A DNA stretch of 64,000 bases from Gracilaria domingensis (taxonomy: Eukaryota > Rhodophyta > Florideophyceae > Gracilariales > Gracilariaceae): positions 1 to 64,000 of the forward strand of contig VCMS01000225.1 of NCBI GenBank assembly GCA_022539475.1, written 5' to 3'. Under the pieces are notes generated by a model. The model searched no databases. It worked only from the letters and a program-made list of their open reading frames with translations, and was not told where the DNA came from. Position 1 is the first letter of the stretch, and each line of letters begins with the position of its first letter. Made by a program: the position numbers and the translations under genes. Shown here piece after piece: positions 1 to 8,816 of this stretch.

Positions 1-800
1 GCAGACATCAACATTTCGTCCCATTTGTTCTATAAGAATTTCAAATTGCTCGCTCTCAAGTTGGCAAATGATGGAAAGACGTTTTTTGACGTCGTACAGG
101 AGTCTTCTTCAAATAGTGTGACGTTCTCAGTTCCAACTCATGGGAGTTCCATCGTGAGAACCGTACCATTGTACACCGGTGTTAATTGCCACGGAGCTGG
201 CACGCCGTTGCAAGATCTGAACATCGAGCGTAAGCGGGCTGTGCGGCAGTTTCACTCAGATAATTTTCCGACGCATATGAACAAAGCAGACGTCGTCTCC
301 ATGAAATAGTTCAGAACGGCAACCATAAGCAGAGAACCAGGGTACTTCAAAATCGAAAGCCTCAAATCTCATAGTCTGCGATCAAAACGATCATCCTACC
401 AGGCCCGACAGAAGTATTGCGTTGCCGCACACTTCATTCCCGAGACATCCATATGCCCCATTTCTTCGGGAGATTGCGGGGGCGGGTTTATAGTTAGCAT
501 TTGTACTACGGTGTTGTCAATGCTATTATAGAGGTTGTACTTGACGTTGAAGGAATGAAAGTCAACGCAGTCTTTGTAGATGTGAAGTGGGATCTGAACA
601 TGGTGGAAGCGCATGGGTTTGATCTGCTCTACTGCGAGAAGAAAGGGCGCAGAAACATCACGACAGAACACGTCAATTGCATTCAAAGAGTAGTCGGCTT
701 TCTGGATCTCGATGGTAGAAGGTACTACCTCGACCCGTTTCGGTACCAAGACGATAACTATGCAGATGTTCTTCTGCAAGGCGTGATAAGAAGTTAACCT
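1..800 (+). pseudogene. Tnp2-type transposon remnants, C-terminal part
   Basis: Two short open stretches (25-309 and about 498-797) lie in different frames with no intact gene between them. The second begins with a YYG motif followed by a hydrophobic strand and a 'VFVDVKW' stretch, then ends in a short 'YYLDPFRYQDDNYAD' tail. The same YYG...W layout occurs just downstream of the Tnp2 transposase at 44733-44903, and it resembles the small domain (DUF4216-like) that follows Tnp2 in plant and fungal CACTA proteins. I infer that this is the C-terminal end of such a transposon protein, cut by the window edge and broken by frameshifts. The first stretch (94 residues) is not recognised alone. Assignment of the YYG part is moderate, and of 25-309 weak. 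Confidence 0.45.
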
Positions 801-1180
801 CGACTTGGTATTAGTAGTATGGTCGTTATTGAACAATTGGGTTACAGCTGCAATGTCCCACCACTTCTGATGAAGTACCTTGAGACCCGCACCAATAGGA
901 CGTTATTCGGGTACCTTTTGATGGCCTGCCGAACGTATACGTAGAACCTGCCCGATCTGTGCAGCAATCAGGTTTAATCGAGCAAGCCCGGTCCAGGCGC
1001 TCCCATCTTCCCCCTTCATCTGTTTACAGCGTTATAACATGCCAGCTGCGAGTTCCAGAATAGGTAGCGAAACCGTACATTTTGATAGTTTGTTTCTCAT
1101 AGGTATGATCGAACAGATGTAGATACACGGCTTAATGATAAGCCGGAAGCACTTCCTTACCAGTCATTCCCCTGAGATTT
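801..1180. other. Spacer left of the gypsy LTR
   Basis: No coding frame, repeat or RNA gene that I can support. It is the insertion flank of the gypsy element whose LTR starts at 1181. Confidence 0.5.
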
Positions 1181-1691
1181 TAGGGCGCTTCGACCGGTAC
1201 TGGGTTATCTGTTGAGTAGAGCAGTGCTCGCACAAAACGCGCAAACACAAAAGATGTTAGAAAGGCACAGAGGCCTAGACGCAGTAGTAACTTACTTAGC
1301 TGCACTGCCCAAGATATTGGGTAAGGTTGATACAATAAGAAATTTGATGAACGCAATGTTGTCTTGGGTCGAGACACTGTCTGGCGTCTTGATGACCCTT
1401 TATATAGGGTTCTGAACCCTTCTAGTGGGCTCAGAAATGCATACTAACATAATAGTTACTATATTAACGCAGTGCTACTGCTACATGTAGAATAGAAGGT
1501 ACCATCTGAGTGCAGAGAGCGCCCATTGGCTGATTTAGCACACGTGTGGTTGCACTAGAGCAATCCACGTGTGCCAAGTCACGTTGGGCACTCTGCTGTA
1601 CGAACAGGTATGCAAAGCCAATGCATAATTACAATGTAGAACAACGCATAAAGCGACATCAATGCAAATCATAGCAGTCCCACTTCACACA
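1181..1691 (-). repeat. 3' LTR of the gypsy element
   Basis: Matches 26636-27146 over its full 511 bp. On the minus strand it starts TGTGTGAAG just after a purine-rich run (GTGGGGGAG), the expected polypurine tract. The stop codon of pol (1685-1687) lies inside the first bases of this LTR. A TATA-like box occurs near 1399-1407 on the minus strand. Confidence 0.92.
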
Positions 1692-2839
1692 CTCCCCCAC
1701 TGAACGGTTGGTACGCCGCGGCAACCGACTCGAAACGAATTACTGAGAATCATACTCGTCCTGAGAAGCATCGGACGGGAGTGAAACGCCACGAGGCGAC
1801 GGGCATGGATAGCCTTCCAGGAGTAGCGGTTTCCACGAGAGACCAGAGTATAACGGGGATGAGATGCTTTGACCACCTTGCACGGTCCATAGAACTTCGA
1901 CACGAAAGAAACCCACTTCACCGTACGGTTCAGAGCTTTCCCAACAGCGACAAGGATTTCATCTCCGACATTGAAACGATGAGCATGCTTGGAGTCATCC
2001 TAGCGACTAGGCTGCCACGTAACACGCGTAGCACGCTGGGGAAGGACGGCCAATAACTCGAGACGGCGTTCGAACAGCATGGCGTCTTCAATAAAGGAAA
2101 TTGGATCCGTAGGGTGCATGCGAGGAATTGTACCGAACATTAGCTCAAACGGAGAGAATCTACCAACCAATTCGCGGCGGCGGTAGCCATAAACGACTTG
2201 ATCTAAAGCCACGTCCCACTCTGAGCCTTCGTCGACGATAGTCTTAGCAGTGGCGCGTTTGATCGTTCCAACCATTCTTTCGGCTCTACCATTCGACATC
2301 GGAGCGTACGCGAGAACCGGCTTCAGCTGAATTCCATGCTTCTTCATAAGTTCTCGAATCGAACTAGCCAGAAAAGAGGTAGCGTTGTCAGACACAATGA
2401 CACGGGGCGGACCAAAGGGAAGAATGATCTCTTTCTTCACGAAACTGAGAACAACTTCTGAGGTCGAATCTGGTGTAGCAATGGCGATAGGCCAACCGGT
2501 CACATGTTCTACTCCAATGAGGAGAAAGCGATTTCCAGAAGTGATAATAGGAAGAGGCCCGGCAAAATCCATTGAGAACGTGTCAAAGATGTTTGTCAGC
2601 GGAGCTCTCTGATCGGCTTAGTACGAGATCACTAGGGCCATCAACTGACATCCTACGCAATTCTGAACATATTTGTGAATATCATCATGAACGGTCGGCC
2701 ACCAGAAGCGATCGACTATGAAATTCCTTGTGTCGTTCTTATCCCAATGTCCGATTTCACCATGGAACATTCGAATCAACGGAACGCGGTCACGAATCGG
2801 GGGAACCAGACGAATTCCATCTTTCGTCCTGCGGAACAA
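1685..2839 (-). pseudogene. Gypsy integrase domain (broken)
   Basis: Integrase catalyses insertion of retrotransposon cDNA. Minus strand: an N-terminal zinc-binding region with 'FHGEIGHW' and 'CVGCQ' (2618-2839), then a catalytic core (2000-2572) with Asp in 'MDFAGP', Asp in 'VSDNATSF' and Glu in 'NGRAERM'. The last two are separated by 35 residues (D-35-E). A C-terminal segment with 'FYGPCKVVKASHPRYTL' (1685-1921) looks like the SH3-like tail of gypsy integrases. All three pieces share one frame and are separated by in-frame stops at 2618-2620 (TAA) and 2000-2002 (TAG). Every catalytic residue is kept, so inactivation is by stop codons only. Confidence 0.9.
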
Positions 2840-2848
2840 GAGGTCATT

Positions 2849-3629
2849 TCAAACAACAAAGTGCTTCACGGCACGCTTCGCAGCAGTGCGCAATTTCGGG
2901 TGTTTCTCATCCATCTCCAAGTTGCAAAGGTAGCGGCCGATGTTCGCGTAGTAGGGCTCGATGCCTTCAAATTCGGAGAAGCCAATCGAAGCAACCAAAT
3001 CACCTTCTTCAACGGAGGTCTCTTCTTCTTCCGGATCGAGTGCATAACGAGAGAGATCATCGGTGGCATGATTCACAGCACCAGGACGATAGACGATCTC
3101 AAATTCATACTCGGCAAGAAAATCCAACCACCTGGCAAGACGACCGTGAACATCCTTCTTCGAGAACGCATGCTTCAATGCATTGTGATCGGTCATCAAC
3201 TGGAACGGGATAGAAGAGAGCAAATAGATTCTGAACTTCTTCAAAGCGAAGATAACTGCTAGAGCTTCTTTCTCGCAGACAGAATATTTCTTCTCGGATG
3301 AATTCAAAGTCCTGCTCGCATACTAGATGGGGTGGAACATTCCATCTTCTTTCTTCTGCGCAAGAACAGCTCCGACTGCTACAGTGGATGCATCGGTTTC
3401 AACACGGAACGCACTCGAGAAATCTGGGAAGGCCAACACCGGAGGAGACGTAAGTTTCTCCTTCAACTCTTCGAATGATGACTTCATTTCCTCAGTGAAC
3501 TCTAACTTCTTGTTCCCAGAGGTCGCGGAATGGAGAACGGTAGAGGATTCAGCAAAGTGCCTGGTGAATCGGCGATAGTATCCAGCCAAGCCAAGGAAAC
3601 TGCGAAGCTCGGTTTTCGTAGTGGGAACT
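2849..3629 (-). pseudogene. Gypsy RT connection and RNase H domain (broken)
   Basis: Minus strand. It begins at the copia target-site duplication with 'TKTELRSFLGLAGYYRRF', the conserved segment after the reverse transcriptase palm in Ty3/gypsy. It continues with 'RVETDASTVAVGAVLAQ' (first RNase H Asp), then 'EKEALAVIFALKKFR' (Glu) and 'LMTDHNALKH' (Asp), followed by 'GAVNHATDDLSR'. RNase H degrades the RNA strand during reverse transcription. In-frame stops at 3323-3325 (TAG) and 2849-2851 (TGA) break it; there is no frameshift. The missing RT palm is at 22426-23881. Confidence 0.9.
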
Positions 3630-3852
3630 TGTCGAACGATCGAGACACGCAAGAGTGTTACGAGAGGTTTCCACCGACACCTGTAGCAACGTAATCAATT
3701 GCCTTGATCTACATCTTGTAAGGTGTGGCAATCTGTTTGCGTCTTCAGCATTCTACTGTCAGGGGACATTGTCCTCTGTCTGGATTTGGATCTTTATAAG
3801 ACACCGCTCTCTCTCTTTGTGAGAGAGTCCACACACATCATCATAAACAATA
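3630..3852 (+). repeat. 5' LTR of the nested copia element, first part
   Basis: Aligns with 21990-22212 of the 3' LTR. It carries a TATA-like box near 3792-3801 and a short inverted repeat of CTCTCTC/GAGAGAG just downstream. The match stops after 'aacaata', where the DNA transposon begins; the rest of the LTR resumes at 16740. Confidence 0.93.
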
Positions 3853-4312
3853 CGTCTGTGTTCTGCAAAGTGGAATATAGTCTGTTCGCTTTGGAAACTA
3901 AGCTAGTTTTGGGGCTATTTGGGGCGCGCGAGGGGGTAGCAGAGGCTGGCACTCAAAAAATTAAGAAATTTTGGAATATTAAATTCCATTTCGCGCAGTT
4001 TAGTTCTTGGGTCGCCTAGTTTTTGTAGAGGTTCTACTTCGCCGCACCACCCCATTCACTCTTTTCCGCGACCCTCTCTCAAAACTGCATTCGTGCTAGT
4101 TTGCGTTTCCATTTTTTTTTTGTTGCAATGCCAATTGCAACTCATCCCACCTCAATCATCCCATCACTTCTTCCCAGTCCACACCACCCCCGCTCTTTAC
4201 CCATTTCTCGCCCATCACGCGTTCGCATCCTCCCTCTCCGTCTCCGCCATTTTGTAGAAGTCAGGTGGACAACCCTCCCCCTTCTCGTATACCCGCCTCG
4301 CCCAAAACGGCT
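3853..4312. other. Left terminal region of the large DNA transposon
   Basis: Non-coding as far as I can see. It contains the left inverted end (3853 on), a short AT-rich stretch near 3955-3985 and the subterminal motif at 4006-4019. Confidence 0.5.
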
Positions 4313-5242
4313 TCACATCCCTCCCATCCTTCTCTCCTCCTGTCCCCTCAGAATCCCCTTCGCAGTCCGCGCCACCTCCGCCGCACTCCTAAACCCAGTC
4401 ACCACCGGATCTCCGACTCCCTCCCGCGGCACCTCCTCCACCACCTTCTTCATCTCCTTACGCCTCTTCTTCAGACGGCTCTTCACATCCCCAACCCCAC
4501 CACCCTTTGTCTTCGGTGTCACAGGAGACCCCTTCTGCACCGCCACCCTTCCCACACTTCCCTTCTCCGCCTTTCCCTCCACACCTCCTTTCGCCGTCTC
4601 TTCTTCCACCAATCTTTGCCTCTTGCCCAGCTCCTTCACCTCCTTCTCCAGCACGTCCAACCTCTCGTTCAGAACCCTATTCTCCTCCCGCAACTCTCCA
4701 ACCTCCCTTCCCGCACACTCCACTATCCCATACACATGATTTCTCATCTCCACTCCCAATACCGACAACGAATTCCGCAGGCTCGAAATCGCCTCAACCG
4801 AAACACCACTACCACCCCCACTCAGCACCACACCGCCCATTTCCGTTACAATCTCCACAATTCCATCGTCCAGTTGCTCCTTCATCACCAACCCCAACAT
4901 CCCCACCCTCGCCTTCATCTCCCCCACAAACCGCATCTCCCTGTCACCCTCTCCGCCCCCACTCTCTATCTGGTCTCCAACCTCTAACTGACTCAGATGC
5001 ACTGCACCCTTTCTCTCCATTGCGACCCCTTCCACCTCCAATTCTACACCCTTCTCCACCTCATCACCATCCCCCCTCCTCGCCTCACACTTTTTTCCTT
5101 CATCGGCCACTTCCTTCTTCTGCGACATCCGAGCAGCCGCCGTAATCACGTCCTCTTCCCGCTTTGGTGACGGCGTCGGCGGTACATCCTTCCCCTCCAA
5201 CAGCGCCAACAGCTCCTCATCCTTCACGTATCCGTTCGACAT
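4313..5242 (-). CDS. Coiled-coil protein of unknown function
   Basis: 309 codons from ATG at 5240-5242 to TGA at 4313-4315; the frame stays open to 5338, but the later Met gives the more natural start. The protein is highly charged, rich in Glu, Lys, Gly and Val. A heptad-like segment 'LREENRVLNERLDVLEKEV' (about residues 183-201) predicts a coiled coil, followed by a basic stretch 'KSRLKKRRKEMKK'. No cysteine/histidine knuckle, membrane segment or enzyme motif is visible. The coding strand is extremely purine-rich. It could be an accessory protein of the transposon, a retroelement ORF1-type nucleic-acid binder, or a captured host gene. I do not recognise the family. An uninterrupted 309 codons amid decayed neighbours suggests it was recently functional. 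Confidence 0.5.
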   Translation of the reverse strand: MSNGYVKDEELLALLEGKDVPPTPSPKREEDVITAAARMSQKKEVADEGKKCEARRGDGDEVEKGVELEVEGVAMERKGAVHLSQLEVGDQIESGGGEGDREMRFVGEMKARVGMLGLVMKEQLDDGIVEIVTEMGGVVLSGGGSGVSVEAISSLRNSLSVLGVEMRNHVYGIVECAGREVGELREENRVLNERLDVLEKEVKELGKRQRLVEEETAKGGVEGKAEKGSVGRVAVQKGSPVTPKTKGGGVGDVKSRLKKRRKEMKKVVEEVPREGVGDPVVTGFRSAAEVARTAKGILRGQEERRMGGM

Positions 5243-5444
5243 CTTCAGAAGAAGAAGTAGTAGTTGGATCGAAGTTTCCACTGCGATACAGTGCATTCGA
5301 GCTAAACTGTGCTGTCCACCCCCACTGTCCAACCACACGGGCTATATCCAGCACCATGATTGTCCCTGTTTCCCTCATCCCATTTCCCGCCAAAACATCT
5401 ACTGTACACCTCCGCACCTTCCACTATTTAAGCGCCACCCCTCT

Positions 5445-5860
5445 GTCCCCTCTTTCGCTCTCACATAATCCTCACCCACCTCGCCTCGACCGGCGATATT
5501 TTTCTCTTCCGCCATAACCTCACTCGATGATTATAGCAAAACAGGAAGATATTGCCAGTGGAGGCAAGCTAGGGACTAGTGATTGTACTTGGAGTAGCTG
5601 ACCCTCTGTCTCGACTGGAGGCATCTTCTTCTTCCGTCACATCCTGTGCGGGTTGTGACAAAAAAAGAATATGTCACCACTCGACACCGGATGGGTAACA
5701 ATGATAGCACGTAGAGTAGTTCATCCTCCCTCTCAGCGTCCACTGGGGATATATTGATGTTCTCTAACATCCTTTCCCGGTTGTGATACAAGAGAAATAC
5801 ATCTCCAATGGAGACGGAGAATATAGTCGTGATAACACGTAAAGGTAACAATGTAATAAA
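5445..5860. repeat. Diverged tandem repeats, about 130-140 bp each
   Basis: Three imperfect copies share the order: a C/T-rich start with 'ctcgac' or a variant, a 'gatat' or 'gcatc' step, 'ttctcttccg'-like sequence, 'cgggttgtga', and 'tgatagcacgtaga'-like sequence. Copies 2 and 3 are clearest (about 5595-5725 and 5730-5860); the first (from about 5445) is weaker. They lie between the coiled-coil ORF and the epimerase fragment. No coding sense is evident. Confidence 0.45.
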
Positions 5861-5882
5861 CAATAATTTTATGCTACTATCT

Positions 5883-6239
5883 CTAACCAACCTTTCGAAA
5901 ACCAGCTATGACATGAGCTGGGTTACTCGAGCCAAAGATGGCAGATCCTGCAACTAAAATGTTCGCACCGGCCTTCACTACTGCTTTCACAGTACTCAGT
6001 CCAATACCCCCATCCACCTGTATCCCTATTCTTGGGTACAACTCCCATGCATGTCGCACCTCATCAAGAACACCCTCCATAAGCGCCTGTCTTCGAAACC
6101 CTGGCTCCACCGTCATCAACAACAACATGTCTACAACTCCTTCCTTCATAAGTGCTTCTACGACCTTTATAGACGTATTCGGGCGCAACGCAACTCCAAT
6201 CTGCATTCCCATCCTTTTAATTCGGTTACATAATTCCTT
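5883..6239 (-). pseudogene. Ribulose-phosphate 3-epimerase, C-terminal fragment
   Basis: The minus-strand open frame (5883-6302) contains hallmarks of the C-terminal half of the TIM-barrel epimerase that interconverts ribulose 5-phosphate and xylulose 5-phosphate in the Calvin and pentose-phosphate pathways: 'MGMQIGVALRPNTSIKVV', 'LLMTVEPGF', 'IGIQVDGGIG' and 'AGANILVAGSAIFGSSNP'. The N-terminal half of the barrel is absent. The usual 'EPGFGGQ' is 'EPGFRRQ', removing conserved glycines. The frame ends naturally near the expected C-terminus (TAG at 5883-5885). Upstream on the same strand it runs into a perfect inverted repeat and then a fragment of another gene. It is a captured, truncated copy rather than a working enzyme. 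Confidence 0.85.
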
Positions 6240-6298
6240 CAACACCACGTTCTCCTCCTCAGTTGGTACTACCAACTGAGGAGGAGAACGTGGTGTTG
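6240..6298. repeat. Perfect inverted repeat, 28-bp arms, 3-nt loop
   Basis: Arm 6240-6267 is the exact reverse complement of 6271-6298, with ACT between. On the minus strand the 6240-6267 arm encodes residues that continue in frame into the epimerase fragment, so this arm looks native to that gene and the other arm is an inverted copy. It forms the junction between two unrelated gene fragments. Confidence 0.97.
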
Positions 6299-6582
6299 GC
6301 ACCTTTTTTACCGAAATCTTTGGCGACCGTTCGCTCTAGCTTGCGTACAAGCTCAGAGCGCCCCGTAGACACATACACACTGCACGAAGCGACACCACAC
6401 TGATCCAAGACATCGGTGACGGACGAGTGAACACTTTCAAGAATCTCGGCATACCCCAGGTAATTGCACCTGCCTAAGTTATGAAACCTCGTAACCCTGG
6501 CAGTAGGGTCCGGAGGCATGGAAGAATGCTCGGCCGCGGGAGTGACATCGGCCTGAATGGGCGTGTACGCTGGATGAACCAA
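6299..6582 (-). pseudogene. Serine palmitoyltransferase-like fragment (LCB2 type)
   Basis: The minus-strand frame contains 'FHNLGRCNYLGYAE', then 'GVASCSVYVSTGRSEL' and 'LERTVAKDFGKKGA'. These match the start of the PLP-dependent alpha-oxoamine synthase core, best the LCB2 subunit of serine palmitoyltransferase (N-L-G-S-Y-N-Y-L-G-F, then G-V-x-x-C-S, then L-E-x-x-V-A-x-F-x-G-K). That enzyme makes 3-ketosphinganine from serine and palmitoyl-CoA in the ER. Only about 75 residues are present; the PLP lysine region is absent. The fragment ends at the inverted repeat 6240-6298. Another member of the oxoamine synthase family is possible but fits less well. Confidence 0.6.
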
Positions 6583-7261
6583 CCAACCAACGGGGCATCA
6601 CGGGCGCTCCTGAGCTCTCTCCAAGACTACGCCACTATGAACATCAACTTCGGGCTATAAATGGCCGATTAGTGGCCGTAGTTATTTCCAAAATAAATTT
6701 AATTGGCCGCATAATGGGCGTGTACAGTACAGTGGCCATTTGGATGCATTGCCGTATTGTATTCTATGGATCGTTATTGGTACAAAATTTAGCGGCAGAG
6801 ATAATGATGACGAAATATGGTCTCCATCGGACCCAGATGATACGACGCAATTATGATTTGAACCAGTTTCACGTCATTTATTTCTATTTCGCTACTCTTC
6901 TCAGCTCACGTCCTGGCACGCCTGCTACCGGCGCTGGTCACAACGCTCTCTACGCCGTCCGCTGCCGCGTGCGGTGGGTGCCTGCACCGAAGGCGCGCCG
7001 CTCTTCCGCGACGCGCTGCGCGCCATCGGCTACACCGCGCTGTTCGACCTAGCGCTGCGCATTCCGTCGCTGCTGCTGGCCGACCCCGCAGCCGCCCCGC
7101 GCTTCTCCTTCAGCGCGCGCGCGCGCTGGCGCCCTCGCCGCCCATGTGCACTGCTGCCGAGTAGGCGCTCGTCGCGCTGTCGCTTTTCGTGTAGCTGAGC
7201 CATCGCGACGAGTCGCCGTTTCGCGCCGCCGCGCTGGGCGCGCTCATGCCCGCCATGCTCG
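6583..7261. other. Spacer before the reductase-like pseudogene
   Basis: AT-rich to about 6900, then abruptly GC-rich. A plus-strand open stretch at 6974-7198 has residues 'YTALFDLALRIPSLLLADPA' and could be the decayed N-terminal part of the following reductase gene, but I cannot see its expected Rossmann glycine motif. Nothing else is supported. Confidence 0.4.
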
Positions 7262-8092
7262 ACGCGCGGGGATTGGGAGGGTAACGGCGATGGAATGACG
7301 CGCGAGGAGGCGGAGGCGGAGGAATGCGAGCGCTTCCGGGAGACCTTGATAAAACTGGCCACGCGCTCGGAGAACCCGGGCGCGGCGGTGTTCGGCTGCG
7401 TGACGGACGTGAGCGACGAGCAGCAGGTGGCCCAGCTGGGGCGCTTTATGCGGCAGCACCTGCCGTCGGTGGACGCGTTCATCTGCAACGACGGCACAGT
7501 GGGCAAGCGCGCGGCGCTGCGCGACGCGCACTTGGACGACCTGCGCCGCGTGATGAACACCAACCTGCTAGGGTAGCTGCTGTGCGCGCGGGAGGAGATG
7601 CGCATTGCGGACGCGCAGCAGCGGCGCGTTCGCCTGTTTGTGATGGACGGCAGCGGCACGAGTGGCAACGCGACGGCGACGTACGCGGCGTACGGCGCGA
7701 CGAAACGTAGAGTGCCGCAGCTGGTCAAGTCGCTCAACAAGAAGTGCGCGCGCGGCTGGTGCCGCTTCCACTGTCTGTCGCCGGGCATGGTGCTGACGGA
7801 GCTGCTGCTGGGCGAGAACCGCGAGCCGGCGGCGCGGCGCGTCTTCAAGTTGCTGGCGGAGGAGCCGCGCACGGTGGCCGCGGAGCTGGTGCTGCGCGTG
7901 CACGCCGTGCTGCGGCGCGACGCGCGCAGCACGTACATCCGCTTCCTGATGGCACCGCCCGCGGCGTGGCTGCTGGCGACGGGCTTCGCGCTGGGCTGGC
8001 GGCGCCACCGCTTCTTCGACGAGCGCACGGGCGCGCGCGTGGACGTGCGCGCCGGGCGCTACAGCGTGAGTGGCGTGCGCGGCAGCGAGTAG
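7262..8092 (+). pseudogene. Chlorophyll b reductase-like SDR (NYC1/NOL family), broken
   Basis: Two plus-strand stretches in one frame (7295-7576 and 7598-8092) are split by TAG at 7574-7576. They match the short-chain dehydrogenase family, closest to NYC1/NOL, which reduces chlorophyll(ide) b in chloroplasts: 'NTNLLG', then 'VMDGSGTSGNATATYAAYG', the catalytic Y-x3-K (Tyr 7691-7693, Lys 7703-7705), 'SPGMVLTELLLGENREP' and a C-terminal 'FLMAPPAAWLL'. The NNAG motif appears as 'CNDG'. The N-terminal TGxxxGIG cofactor motif is missing. GC content is very high, unlike the flanking repeats, which fits a host origin. Start unclear. A different SDR is possible, but the 'MDGSG'-'SPGM' spacing and the tail favour NOL. 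Confidence 0.75.
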
Positions 8093-8816
8093 CGCGTGGC
8101 CGCTGGTAAGTGAATGGGCGCAACTGTACTTTGCCAGTCATTCATGGAGCGCCCGCAGCCGCGACGCGCAGTTCATGCCCGTCGGCCTGAGTTCACCGTC
8201 ACGCGCGCGCCGCCGCCGCCACCTCTCGAGTGAGCGCCTTCGCGCTCAATTCAACGCGCGGTGGAACCAACGACGTACTCGTGCATGCTCTGTATTCTGC
8301 GCGCCGCAACGCGCGCCGCGCGCCGCGCTTTCCACGCGCGCGCCGTTTGACACCATGTGCGCATGGATGTGCCAAAAACCGCGCCCCGCGCCGACCTGTT
8401 TGACGCATCATGCCATCATCTCCAGATGCCGCCGCCAGCAACGTGGCGCCCGCCGCAATTGCAACTGCTTCTCGGATCATTTTACTTGTCGCCCCGCGCG
8501 CCAGCTTGCCAACAGCCTACCACAGCGGCGCTTGCAAGCGTACCGTTGGTACCGCCTCGCGTGCGTTTCACTCGCAATTTCTTACGGTAACACTCTCACC
8601 CCGGCGCCCCCCTCCCGCCCCGTTAGCAAAGCAGGCGCACTGCGCAGCCAGTGCCCACAGCCCGCGCGTGTTCGAAGACAGCGCGAGCTGACGCGTGCGC
8701 GCAGCGCCGTGAAATTAGATCGCCGCCCCCCGCCAGTCCCTTCCCAAACAAAAGCTCCAAGTTAGTTTAAACGCAAAGAAAGGGGCTGAACAAGCCTCTC
8801 TACCAGTAAAAACCTC
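8093..8816. other. GC-rich spacer between two captured genes
   Basis: Open frames exist on both strands because GC is high, but none has recognisable motifs. It may hold the 3' region of the reductase-like gene and the 3' region of the zinc-finger gene, which converge here. Confidence 0.4.

Noticed and set aside
2675-3262. 195-codon plus-strand ORF
   Set aside because: Antisense of the gypsy RNase H and integrase region, which carries clear motifs on the other strand.
4101-5145. Long plus-strand Pro/Ser/His-rich ORFs
   Set aside because: They are the antisense of the purine-rich coiled-coil ORF and its flanks; composition alone keeps them open.
7030-8028. 332-codon minus-strand ORF
   Set aside because: Arg/Ser-rich antisense of the reductase-like pseudogene in high-GC DNA; no motif.
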